64,000 nt of DNA, from assembly GCA_020740775.1 (NCBI GenBank), contig JAHEWK010000008.1, positions 806,001 through 870,000 on the forward strand, given 5' to 3'. Below the pieces are notes generated by a model. That model did no database searches. It saw only the letters and a program-made list of their open reading frames with translations, and was not told the origin of the DNA. The position numbers and the translations under genes were made by a program. This document shows positions 13,363 through 25,244 of this stretch, piece by piece; the first letter of the stretch is position 1, and each line of letters starts with the position of its first letter. This DNA comes from Ilyonectria destructans (taxonomy: Eukaryota; Ascomycota; Sordariomycetes; Hypocreales; Nectriaceae).

Positions 13363-14464
13363 GGCGGGAATTTGGTATATGTAATATGGAGAGGAACTCA
13401 GAATCTTGCTGAATCGCAGAGGGGGGGTGGAGGAGAGGGTGTGAACGAGCGTGGAAGGCATGCCGGACTTGTTTCTGACGGCGTTCAAGGCTTGGAAATA
13501 TGGGTAGATTGGCCACATATGGCTTAATGATAATATATGTTATACGGTTTCCAACGACTGCTCGCGAGAACCAACAAGGAGCCGACATGTGCGTGGGTGC
13601 TGATGGACTCTTGGAGGCCGCCCAGTGTCGCGTGCCTTGACCCCCTGGCAATATCCACAGCTGAAGCCTTGCGCTTTCCGGTGGTCTTATGGTATACTAC
13701 GAGAGATGTCACTTGGCAGATGGTTAATATTTACAGTCTCATGTAAGTATTCTGAGTCGGCAATACCTGAATGGCGTACCTTGTGCTAAGCCTTGGTTGA
13801 CTCAGTCAGCACCAGTCACTTCTTGGTCCCTGAGGATCAGCGGGTCAAGGACGGCGTCATGGCCAAGCGTGTGCTAATGGTTTGCTTCTTACATCCCCGT
13901 AGGTGTATGGGCCTTGAGTTTAACCTAGCGGTTCTAGTTATGCACCCGACTTGTGAGATTGACGCACTTAGTTGTAATGGCCTCGAGTCTCGTTTCGTGT
14001 TGTCTAGCGCCACAAACTGCACTTAGACTATCGCCGTGGCCTAGTCACATCTTCAACATATGTCGGCCAATGAGAAAGTAACAACTATTTCTCCCTTGTT
14101 CGTGGGAAGAAATAAATACAAAATGGACTGTAGCAGCATGGAAAACATGAACCTGATGCCCCTTTTCCAGCTTTCCCCCATCGACATTTATCCTACTATT
14201 CCCGAAGATGAAGTTATTCGAGTCCCTTAACCTTCTTGTGGGAGTGGCGCGATCAGTGGGATCAACGTCGGTCAGTTCAAGGTTCAGTCTTATCCTGCCC
14301 TTAGCGATGATACGGTGGACTCGATGTTGACCGCCGTGGAGTCGGAACTCTCCATCTATTTCTCCCTGTGGTGTTAAGTCGAGACAGTAATTACATCTTC
14401 ACATACGAAAAGGACAGCATAACTCCACGGCTTGGTTTTCGTTCATTGGCAATGGATTCCATTT
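13363..14464. other. Convergent intergenic, SPT subunit / ELP2
   Basis: This 1.1-kb convergent interval holds the two 3' ends. Composition turns AT-richer around 13500-13560 and 14040-14120. No gene, RNA or repeat was recognised. Confidence 0.55.
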
Positions 14465-17179
14465 TCATGAGCCCTCGAGGTACCCATGGCTAAAAGCATA
14501 CACCCTGAGTGAGCTATCCTCTCCCGCGACTGCAATCTCGTACGCCCGCTCGGCACCCTCTCTTGCTACTGGTCTCCAGGCTAGCTGCAGTACTGCCTTG
14601 GGCAAGCAGAAACTGGAATCGATGTGTTAGCCGAGCCTAAAATGAGGGGAAAATATAGACACTTACGCTGCACAAGCGGGCTTCTCTACAACCTCGGAAC
14701 CATCTTCCTTGATCAAACACAACGTGAGTCTTCCAAGTTCTGTACCAACAGCGAGAACGAAGCTGCCGTTGACAGATTGGGGTAGAAAGTCGACGGATGT
14801 GACCGGCGCACCGCACGGGATAGATGCAGTTTGGGTAAACTGAAGCTTTCCGTCCTCACTAGCCTTGGAAGCCCAGACGCGAACCTGCTTGTCTCGGCCA
14901 GCAGTAGCAAATAGGGGTGTGGTGGAGGGTGCCCATGCAGCATCGAGAATCATACGGGTATGGCCCTTGGGATTGACCTGCAGGAGTTTGTAGGCAGCGT
15001 CTTCTTCAGGGGCCCGTACAAAGACAGCCCACTGCCGGTCTCGTCCGACACTGAGGAGGTACTGGTCGTCTGCGGAAAAGCGTAGTCTCGTGGCTGTTAG
15101 GGAGTGGGCCGTCAGGGGCGGTCGGAGCTCCGTCCAACGCTCCGTCTCAAAGAGGCGGATGACGGCGTGGTTGGTCGAGCTAGCCTTGCAAGCGCTGGCC
15201 ACAAGCTTACCGTCGTTGCTCGCTGCGAGACACGAGAGTTCGTAGCCGTGTCCATATAGCTTTTCTGTCTCGGGCCAGAGGGTGTGTCGAGAGAGTGTCT
15301 CCTCGTAAGGCGGGTGGTCGAGTTCAAGATGTGATTTCTTGACTACTGAAGCTGGGTCCATTGCCTCTCGGTCTCGATCATCAACGGGCTGGATCTCCAG
15401 GTCGTCATCCACGGCGTCGATGGCCTTGTTTGACAGGCCAAGCACAGGCATGTTAGCGGCGTCGGGCATGGATTGGACGTCCACGCCGCCGCCAATACCG
15501 GCTAGACGGTTGAGCATCGAGGCCACAGCTTTGGGCTCGCTGAACACCCGCATGAGTTTTTCATCTGCACCGGACACGAATTGAGAATCGCCCAGAGAGT
15601 CAATGCAGTTGAGGTCGTAGCCGTGGATCTGGGGTCGGGACATTTCGTGCCACGTCTCCGTTCCTGGGCCCTTCCAACGGGTATGCAACCGGGTCGTCTG
15701 ATCTGAGCTCGTCGACAGGATATAGTCGCCGTTCTTGGCCCAAGAGATACCAGTGACGGCTCTAGTGTGGCCCGTAATGGCGACGCAGGGTCTCCAAGAA
15801 TCCTCAGATGCCAGGTACTGCCACCGTCTCCAACTCCCGGTACGACCTAGGCAGGCGACTGAGCTGCCATCAGGAGACCACAAACCCGTCCAAAAACCAC
15901 CTGTACTTCCTGTGGCCGTAGTTGCACCCTTCTCTCTGCTAATCTCTCCGAGTCTAACCATGCTGATCCAGATTCCAGAGCTGGGGTCCGCCTCCCAGAT
16001 GGCAAGAGAATTGTCTGCAGAGGTGGAGAGCAGCTGTAGCTTTCCATCTGCCTGCCTGCACCAGTGGGCACTATAGATCCAGTCCTCGTGTCCTAGGAGG
16101 AGAGCCTCGAAGGTGACGGAGAAGTCCTTGCCAGCAGTGTTGAGTCGATGAGCCTTGTTGGAGGGGGACTTTCCAGGGAGGTAGGCGTCGCTCGAAGGGT
16201 CAGATCCGCTTGCCGCAAGAGCAGGTAGTTCTTTGCCCTGATGGATTCTCCAGATTCGGACGTACTTATCCTGGCTGGCGGAGGCGAGGAGGACGTCGCT
16301 TCCAGGCTGATCCGTCTCCTTGGTGAAGCTGAGGGACCTGATCCAGCCCTCGTGGCCAGAAAGCGTCGCCTGCACCTGGAACTGGATCTTGTCCGCTTTA
16401 GCCTCGGCAGTCAGGATCTGGACGATGTCCCGCGTTCCAGCGGAGGCGAGAACGAAGACATCATCCTCGTCACCAAGATAGCTCAGGGATAGGGCAAGAG
16501 GGAAGTATTTGGGGGCTGTCTTGAGAGATTGCTGCAGCTGGAGCTGATCGTTTTCAAAACTCCAGATGTTGATGGAAGCATCGGCCGCACCAGTTGCAAT
16601 AATCCATTTCGGAGACTCCGCCTTGACTCGCAAGACAGAAATGCAGTTTATGGCACCAACATGCTCAGACGAGGTTTGGAGAGGGGCGAAGTCCTCGCCG
16701 TTGTGCGATGCCTTCCAAACGATGATGGTCTTGTCGTCTGAGCCAGTGATTAGGTAGGACGAGGTATCACCATCGGCCTCAGGGAGAAAAGTCACAGCCT
16801 TGACGGTTTCCTTGTGCCCACCCAGAAGTTTGGTGACTCCCTTTGGCGGATCCAACTAGAGAAAAACAAGGTCAGTCCGTGGTGCCTAGCGACCTCGCCC
16901 AGCAGGGGCAGCACCAAAACTCACAGCAGGCCTCCACAGAGCAACGTTGATATCGGCTCCAAAGGCCAAGATGCCGCCGCGACTCCAATCTGCGACGGCC
17001 GTCTGCCGGTTCGCGCCTGTCGACAGGTACTCGACCGAAACGGGACTGGCGGCCATGTCGTCAAAATTGCTGCCGACGCCGTAGATGTGAGTCTGAAAAT
17101 TGTGTCCAACTCGGAAGCTGATTGGCTGCGAGGGCTTGTCGTTGAGATGTGCGTTCAGGGCGCTTATGTCATCGGCCAT
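14465..17179 (-). CDS. ELP2: Elongator complex subunit 2 (WD40)
   Basis: Elp2 is a scaffold of Elongator, which installs cm5/mcm5 on wobble uridines of tRNA. Exons 17179-16925, 16855-14667 and 14612-14465 give 863 residues. The two-propeller WD40 pattern is clear: repeated GH...W segments such as LLGGHKETVKAVTFLP...VWKA, LSGHEGWIRSLSF...VRIWRI, LLGHEDWIYSAHW...LAIWEA and KGHTRMILDAAW...VRVWAS. The Elp2-type central stretch RQIHGYDLN-like (RPQIHGYDLNCI) is present. The short last exon restores the family ending LAWRPV...YEIAVAGEDSSLRVYAF. The start MADDISALNAHLND was preferred over an upstream in-frame ATG (17281) because the upstream extension looks like leader. Confidence 0.94.
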
Positions 17180-20159
17180 CTCCACGCCGCTGCTGCCCTT
17201 GTTAGTCCTTGTTAGTTGCTTCGCTGTGCCTGCTGCGCACTTATTTCCACTTCGGCTGCTACATTGCATTGCGCATCGCAATACTCCAAAACTGCGTCCT
17301 CAAATTGCCGCCTGCTGGGTTTGGGCCATATGCATGGCCACATGGAACTGTGGAAATATGCGCACGGAATTATGCCGAAAGATGGAATTTTTCTCCCATC
17401 CGAATGCCCGATTCCGAGTGTCCCCGAAGGGAGTGTTTGAAGATTGGAAGCCCCCACCGTGGGATCGAGATGCCGACTGGTCGGCATTATGCGAAATCTC
17501 CAACGGGTAGTAGGCCAGTTACGAATTAAACACTGGCAAATTTAGATGCAGCTCTTGAATCCGAGTACGGTTGTTGCAGTTTCCCCTTGTAACCGTTCTC
17601 CGTTTTGGACCTCGGTCGCGCTCGCCTGGATCATTGTGTTGGTGGACTATTAATTGTAGATGGTAACCATGATCAACATATATAATACAACACAGATTAG
17701 CACAGAAAGACGAACTTCGTGATTACGACATCTAGATCTGAGACTTGCAAAGAGGGGGCTCGACCAATGCTCTCTTCTATCTTTTGGAGGCTATGGCTAT
17801 GACTCTGTCCAAACTGCTCTTGGTGCATCTCGTTCCCGGACATTATTGATCGGTAACTTTTCCCTGCTCTCACTCTATGTATGTTTACAAAGCTCTATCT
17901 CTATTGAACTTGTCCCTCCTACCTTCTCCCATTCGTAACCCAGCTTAGACTCATCCAATCCACTACACCTAACGCCTCTGGGTCGTTGTAATGAACCCCC
18001 TGCGAAAAGACGCGGTACCTTGCAACCACTTGTCAATCGTCTTGACTTTTACGAACACTGGTCTCAAATTTCTTGAGGTCAATGCACTTTTCCCTTGGTG
18101 TCATGATGCTGTCATCAGAGAAGAGACATTTGCCTGGTTTCAGTTTCAACCGAGTCAGTTACTTCCCATCTTGACTTGAGGTGGCGTGTGGGGAGTTTCT
18201 TCAGCTGAGGCCCCAACTGTGCGAGCGGGCGCCACACATTATATATTCGTCGTTTATTCCCCTCGTCATCTTGTTGAGGCTCATTGTCATGTATATCCTT
18301 AGTCTCCGACGTACTACCTGAATGCTTCAGTCGGCGTATTAAACGCGAGCTTCTGCCACCAGCCTCTGCCACCTTTTCCAGGTAGTGCAAGTCCCCATGT
18401 AGTTTCGACTTTCCATATAGTCTAAGGCGTTTGCTCTTGAGTCTCGTCCTCCTGGCGGCGGCTACACATCACGTGGAGGGGAGAGAGAAAGTAGATAAAT
18501 CGCGGATACCGGCTTCAATATAGCCGCAAACTTAGTCAACGACAAGACACGGCAGACTTTCAAGAGCTGCTGGCGCGCCGGGCGCTTGAGTTGAAGAGTC
18601 AGATTTGATGGCCACCATGACATAAGCCCCGAATCATGGTTGCAGTGGCTTCAAGGATACACAGACTACACGGTTGAAAATTGATACCGAGTCAATTGCA
18701 AAGAAAAAAAGAGGATGGAAGAAAATAATGAGACAATATGGAGTGAATGAGTCGATCAGAACTTTGTCACGTTGGTTCCTGGAAGGACGTCGAAGAGGCA
18801 CAGCCAACGAGCCGTCTTGTACAGTAGCGTAGATTATATTCAGCAACTTGGAAATTCTTTTGGTTGCCATTATCAGGATCGCATACTCGCCAAGCTGATG
18901 CGTTCAAAAAAAACAAAAACAAAAAAAAACAGAACGGCGATGCAACTTGTCAACTCCCTAAAACAGCTGCCGACCTGATTCGCTCCGTGAAACAGGCCTT
19001 GGCCGTATAGTTAGTCGGCAATCCCCGGTCATTCGATTGCTATTATATGGCCCTAGTCGTATTATACCTCGTTGGCTCTGATTTATACGAGAGCTCAGAC
19101 AAAATGGCACCGTGGGGTTTGGGCTGTAGAAAAATGACAGAACTGAAAAATTTCGCCGGATGCATCAAGATTGCGTAAAGAAGGCCTTGCTTAGTGTTTG
19201 GGTACTAGCCTAGGTTGCGTTTCTGTAGCGTAATTTTCTGTAACGTAGTCTCCTGAATCTTGGCAGAGTATCAGGATGGAGTTTACGAGCAGTCATCTCG
19301 TCTATGCAGAAAGGTCTAGGCTCGCCAGTGCAACCAACAAAGGTTCCATCCAACTACGCCCCTTGCCTTAACGGCTATAATGCATCGCTCGGCAATTTGA
19401 ACCGGGGTTCCGGACCTCTCATGAACTCGTCCTCTTCTCTCTTCTCACGTTTACTCCAAACAATTTTCAATGTCTCCCTTCCACTGTCCATCGAAAGTGC
19501 TGGGATGCGGGGAGGGAAAACGGCGGGCCTGGAGGTGCGGCTGAATTATTCAAATCAGCTTCTAGACAATGGGATTAAACTACCTAATATCGTGTTTCAG
19601 TAACTAAGTCTCCACGCATGGATGATGGAGGTGATGTTGGGACGGCTCACGTGATCGTTAGAAGCAGCGTCTCTCCCTGGACAAGGGACCACTCATCCAC
19701 TGGGCCTGCATCGCCAACTCGTCAAGTGAGCTACCGGAGTCGTTTTCCGTTTCCTGACAACCGCCCCGAGCGTGCGTCAAGTTTCATCCCGACTTGTGTT
19801 GCGTGTTTCCGTCGAATCTGTGGCCTCTCCGTTTGTCGTTGCGCGCCGCCGTCCGACGCGGAATAAGCACATTTTGTGGAGTGCGACACTGAAAAACACC
19901 ACGGCCCAGATCCGCAACAGCCAACCAAGTCATCCGACAGCAGGCGAATTCGTGCGTGTACTTCGTCCGGTACGCGCGCTACAAACGCAGAGGGCCCAAA
20001 AAGGGAGGGGCCAGGATATCGGAGATCCTTCGTCGGGCTGCAACTCGGCCGCCGCGCGACAACAATAGCTTCGACTAGCATCACTCAGCTTCAAACACCA
20101 TCCCGCCCGCAAATCGGTCCCAGCGATCCATTCTCGATCCATCCTCGATCCTTCTCGCC
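17180..20159. promoter_or_regulatory. Divergent interval, ELP2 / URM1 (3 kb)
   Basis: This interval separates the divergent ELP2 and URM1 starts. The middle (about 17640-19300) is AT-richer than neighbouring DNA, with ATATATAAT near 17675 and an A-rich tract at 18906-18931. No gene or RNA was recognised. Proximal parts presumably hold both promoters. Confidence 0.5.
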
Positions 20160-21180
20160 ATGACCGACTCCTCTTCCTCCGCCGGCGCGCCCGCCCACGC
20201 CACCAGCCCCCAACTCTCCCTCACCGTCGAGTTCTCGTGAGTCCTGCGTCTCCCTCTCATCTCGCCGTTTTGTGAGCTGTCATGCTCGCCTCACTTGGCG
20301 CGAATCCACGCCCCTCGGGCTTCAGCACCCCCGGTGTCGACTCCTGTCATTTTGTGACCATGGGCCAGCCGACCTCTGTGATCCACGCCTCGTGCTTGAC
20401 GCTTCACCTTCCTTCAAAGCCTGTTCCCTGACGCTGAGGCGAATGGTGATGCTGATGCTAGCCCTGCAAACCTTCCCCCCTCTTACCCACCCACTCCCTG
20501 GCAGGTGATTTTCCTCTTCTGCCTCGTTGCTTTTTCCTCATCTGGTTTCGGGGTGTTTCTGTTCCCAGGCTGACCATGTGGGCTCGCCTTCCAGTGGAGG
20601 CCTCGAGATGCTCTTCTCTCATCAGCGCAGCCATGCCCTAACCATCCCCGCCGCCGACAAGGATGGCCGGGCTTCCACCATCGCCTATCTCATCGACTAT
20701 CTGTGCGACCATGTCATGGACGATAGTCGCAAGGACCTATTCGTCCTGGACAACCATCTGTATGTCTTGGCCCCCCTTCACCCCCTCCCTGCGACTTGCG
20801 ACTTGCGACCTGCGACCCGTGACCTTGTGATCTACTCCCAGCCCTCTGATTCATTCTACATGCTATGCAATGCCTCATCCTGCCTCGCCTGCTTCACTCA
20901 CTACACCCACTCCCCTGTATCTCAGCTGCAAGTACCTGCATCGACTTCTGTCGTTCTGCTCTGGGATCTTATAGAAACCCCCACCCCCCTCCCCTTCACC
21001 CTCTCTCTCGCACACTCCCTCCTACATGTACTGTAGTTCTGCGGCTGATGAGGTGGCAAAAGTCGCCCAGGTATCCTGGTTCTGATAAACGACGCCGACT
21101 GGGAGCTCGAGGGCGAGGAGGCCTACGAGGTCCAGAGCGGTGACAGTATCCTGTTTGTCTCAACTCTGCACGGAGGCTAG
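20160..21180 (+). CDS. URM1: Ubiquitin-related modifier 1
   Basis: Urm1 is both a sulfur carrier for 2-thiolation of tRNA wobble uridines and a protein modifier. Exons 20160-20236, 20595-20759 and 21063-21180 give 119 residues. The ubiquitin-like fold segments are [41 protein letters not shown] and [18 protein letters not shown]. The C-terminal Gly-Gly needed for thiocarboxylation is the exact end. Both introns are long for this window (358 and 303 bp). The second acceptor is AAAAG, a weaker site chosen because it alone gives the family sequence [13 protein letters not shown] Ser/Ala-rich N-terminal extension precedes the fold. Confidence 0.9.
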
Positions 21181-23658
21181 GCCCTCGGTCATGACGCCGC
21201 GCCACCACTCGGGTCGGCCAGTTGTCGGCCTCTCCTGAAGATTCAGGTGCAGTTTTCCAGTTTCCCTTGCATGAAACTGTTGAGCGGATGGGAGATGAAG
21301 ATAATCTTGGCCAGCTGGACCACACAGTCTTCAGCTAGGCATGGCTCGTCTCAGGCACGAATCAACCCAGTTTCGCGCAAAAACCTCCACAGGCCCAACG
21401 TATTCGTTCTCATCGCGACCAACTAAAAGTGATATTGCCTCTTGTCTCTTTTACTCTTCTCCTGCGCTCTTACATCGCGCTCCGCTATCCAGATGAAACG
21501 GCACCGCCAAGAAGTAGTCTCTGCTTCAGCCAGCCCTGCAACCATGTTTGCTTCGAGCCACACTATTGTACTGTGCAGTAAGTACACTTAAAGTGGCAGG
21601 CGCCAGTTCTGGTCCAGGCCGATCACATCCCGCAGAACCCCATCTCGCAGATGCGCTGTGGAGGTAACCTGTCGCTAGCCCAGCCTGCAGGAGATGGCTT
21701 GCGTCGTTGTCCCCAGTACTGGGAAACTCCGGTCTGGAGAAGTGCATCAAATCTATTGATTGTCAACGGCGGTGAGCATGCGAGCGCTGCAGACGGGATG
21801 AGACACACATATATATGTCCGTCATTGTAACCCCAAACCTCCCAAGTTGCAGCTCGGAGCCGATCCGCGATGCCTTCTGCATCCATTCTTCACCATCTTT
21901 CAAAGCGGTGAACTTGAAGGGTTCCAGCCACATCTCCGAAAACAGATAGATGCAGCCGTTTTCCCACGTCTATGACAGCGGCCCATCTCACCGTCTAGAA
22001 AACTCTTTGGAGGTGTCTCACAGGCACAGCACAGGAGTTGCGGTATAGATCAATCCCACGATAAGCCATTCACGACATCTCCACGTCACACATCTTGCTT
22101 GCGAATCGACTCCCCTCTCTCCCTCAGCCTTCTGCTTACCGCCCTCCAACCTTGCTGCTCTCCGTGTTGATGCCCGACTACGTAGGCACATGCTAGACAT
22201 TGCCCAACACTTGCCTGATACGAGCTCTCTCTCTCCCCAGCGCAAACAGTCGCAACGCCGGCGTTGTTTTCCCAAGCTCCTCTGCAGTAACACGAATGGC
22301 GTGCCCTAGCCCGTCCCATCATCGGTAGGTACAAGAACTGTTCTCTCATGTCGCTCATGCGGGGGCTGCATGGCATGTCCCCAAAATCCGCTGCGGCATT
22401 TCTTTTTTCTTCTTGTCCGGTGTCCAAAACCATGCGCCAATCTAAGTGAATAATCCTTCTCACACAGAGTCTCGGTCCAATCCGCTCGGTGCGTAGCAGC
22501 AGGTGGCTACATGGTCCTAGTTCTCAGGTTAGGGCACAGCAAGCGCGTTGGGCAAAATCCGGCCCCCCGTAGAGTTGAGTGGTTGGATGAGCTCCACGCC
22601 GCACACCCAGAATCCAGATTTCGAGGATCATGCATTCACTGGCTGGGTCGGACGGGGATAGGACGTTATGTCCAAGAAAAACAAGTGCTTGTTCAATTCC
22701 AAAAGCAGTCTACTTCGCTGACTACACCGAGAATCCAATGTCTGCAAGGGCGAAGATGCTTCGCCTTGCCACCTCCTATGCCGCCATCCAGATGCACCGT
22801 CCCTCGAGTCTAGAAACTTCAATTCCATGCACCGATGCTCCTGGAGGTCTAATAACCTCGTGATGCAATGCAATCCCCCCACCGGCTCGGATAACACCAT
22901 TTCGCTGTACGCACACTAAAATCAAACCAAACAAAAACGTAGCTGATAAACAAAAGACCTCTCGCTGTTGGGACCGCTTTTCCCAAGTGCTGAAGTCCAG
23001 ACCAATTAGTCCATGGACAGGTCCACAGTTGGGGCCACAAACCAAGCCACCCCTCCAGTTCCCCTTGCGTCCATCCAGGCTAACTGACAAACGCTCCAAC
23101 CCGCGTACCATTGATTAGAGAGAAAAGACAGAACAAACCTCCGCTTTTGTACAGATAAGGGAAATAGCTCGAGAAGAAAGTTGAGAAAAACGGGCATAGG
23201 AATGTTTGGTATCAAGTCCGCAATCTGGGGTTAGATAGCCGCAATGGGACAACACCCATGTGCAAGAATATTCAGACAACCGACCTCGAAAGCAAACACT
23301 TTCGTACCGACGGGAACAAAGAAAAAAGGAAACACCCTCCATTTGCTGGCTTTCGGCCAAGCTTTCCAGTTTCGACTCCGTTGACATCTCCCTGTCGTTC
23401 TTTTATTTTTCTCCTGTTGCTAATTGCAACAAGATCATACCGCCGACCCCAATTGTTGACACGCCAAAAGGGGAAAAAAAGTCATGCTAATTGCCTCCCT
23501 CGCTGGTGCTGTTTTGTCCTTTGGATACCGGATTCTCCAATTAATCCAGGTTGCTTTTTTTTTTTGGGTATTGTGCCTCTTCATGCGAAGGCAGTAGGGC
23601 CTCGGAAAGGACCCAAGTAGTTCGTGATTATCGTCATGTCGTCGTTAGATTGATCTGC
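21181..23658. other. Convergent intergenic, URM1 / C2H2 factor (2.5 kb)
   Basis: No recognisable gene is present. Both flanking genes end here, so part is 3' untranslated sequence. A T-run lies at about 23551-23565. The longest open frames lack domains and overlap on both strands. Confidence 0.5.
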
Positions 23659-25244
23659 TCAGTACATGCGCTCGGCGAAGGTCATCTCCCGGGTGTGATC
23701 GTCCTCGTAAAGCATGCCACCGGCGTTAGGTGTCTGGACGGAGTGATGGTCTCCTTCCATCTCAAACATCTCGTAGCCACCGGCATGTGGCTCCCGGTGC
23801 ATGTTGTTCATCATGTTGGGGTGGCCACGGCTCATGCTGTAGGCTGCAAGGCTGCCTGGGTGAGTCAAGCCATGGTGCTGCTGGTGATGAACCTGCTGCA
23901 GGGGAGGGATCTGAGGGAGAGGATATTGAGCGGTGACGGCAGTGGCGGGTGGGGACTGGGGAGAGGCCTTGCTCTTGCGGTCAGCGACAGTGCGAGCCTT
24001 TCCACGTCCCTTGATTCCCTTGTTGCTGTTCTTGTAGTGGGTGGCAAAGTATTCGAACAACTCACGGTCTGCCTCGGGAACATCCTCGCCTGAGGCGAGG
24101 ACCTGGGCAAACCTGGTTGTGAGAGTCTTGAGAGTCTTCTTGTGGAAGTTATTCTGGTGTGTCTGCGGCTGCGTTAGCGTCTCGTAGCTGCTGTAGAAGC
24201 CGAGTTTATGTACCTTCATGTTGCCTAGCTGCGAAAAGGTCTTGTTGCATTCATCCAACATGCAGATGAATGGCTTAAGGCCTTGGTGGGTTTGCTCATG
24301 GGCTCGAACATTGCCCCGTTGGGCAAATCGTCGACCACACTTATCGCAAGAGTAAGGTCGCTCACCAGTGTGACGACGCCTGTGAGTCTGGTAATTCACT
24401 CCAGTCAGTCTTATTCTCCTGTTAGATATACACTGCGACATACCTTCAAGTTTCCAAGCTGGGAGAAGGTGAGCTTGCATCCTGGGAAGTCACACACCTG
24501 CGTTTATTAGCAACGAGAAACTTGCAATCCGAATTGCTAACTTACGTAGGGCTTGTCTCCAGTGTGGGTTCGGCGGTGGATGTCCAGGTGGGTCTTTTGT
24601 GTGAAACTCTTCTTGCAGTTGGGACCGTTGCAAACGTATCGCTTCTTGGATACCTTGGTGTCGCTTGGGGTGGGAGTGGCCTGGTCGATTGGTGCCTCAG
24701 AGGCAGGTGACATTCCGGGAGTAAGAGGTTGTTGAGGGGTCTCGCCCTGCTTGTCCGCCCTCATCTGGATGGCCTTCATCAACTCGTCGACTTCAGTCTC
24801 AAAGCTGACATGGTCTTCGGGGTTGATGGTCTCGTTGGAGGTGATAGTCTTGGCGCAAACGGACTGGGTCGAGCCAGTAGATCGTGCGATGGAGACCTGT
24901 GAATCGCTCCTAGCCGGGGAAGGTGCCTGTTCGCCGTATGGGTAGTGCTTGGTCTCCCGAGCGTAGGAGAGAGTTCGGCCGTTGTCGCTGTCGGGTCCCA
25001 TACCTCGACGCTCGTGGTATTCTGGCTTGAATGGCGGAGACTGGTGAGGAGGAGTAGGCGGGCCATGGTAGCCTCCAAACTGGTATGGGCTTTGGGCCTG
25101 GTAGTGAGGCGCTGCGAGGCTGTTCATGGGGGCAGAGCTGTAGTGGTTGGCAACCATGTACGGGGGAGCCATGACAGGTCGCTGTAGGGGCGCAGAAGTG
25201 TTCGTTCGAGAGTCAAATGGCAGCATCGATGGGGATTCCATCAT
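23659..25244 (-). CDS. C2H2 zinc-finger transcription factor (four fingers, possibly Azf1-like)
   Basis: This is a nuclear DNA-binding regulator. Exons 25244-24546, 24497-24444, 24387-24214 and 24162-23659 give 476 residues. About 210 residues of disordered Pro/Ser/Gln/Tyr-rich sequence precede four tandem fingers: CNGPNCKKSFTQKTHLDIHRRTH, then a second starting CDFPGCKLTFSQLGNLK, a third with CDKCGRRFAQRGNVRAHEQTH, and a fourth with CMLDECNKTFSQLGNMK. After the last finger comes a helical KKTLKTLTTRFAQVL region and a His/Gln/Pro-rich tail. The finger order and tail resemble fungal Azf1-type proteins, but I cannot fix the orthologue. The frame is open upstream to 25784; the MMESPSMLPF start is preferred because the upstream stretch looks non-coding. 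Confidence 0.85.
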
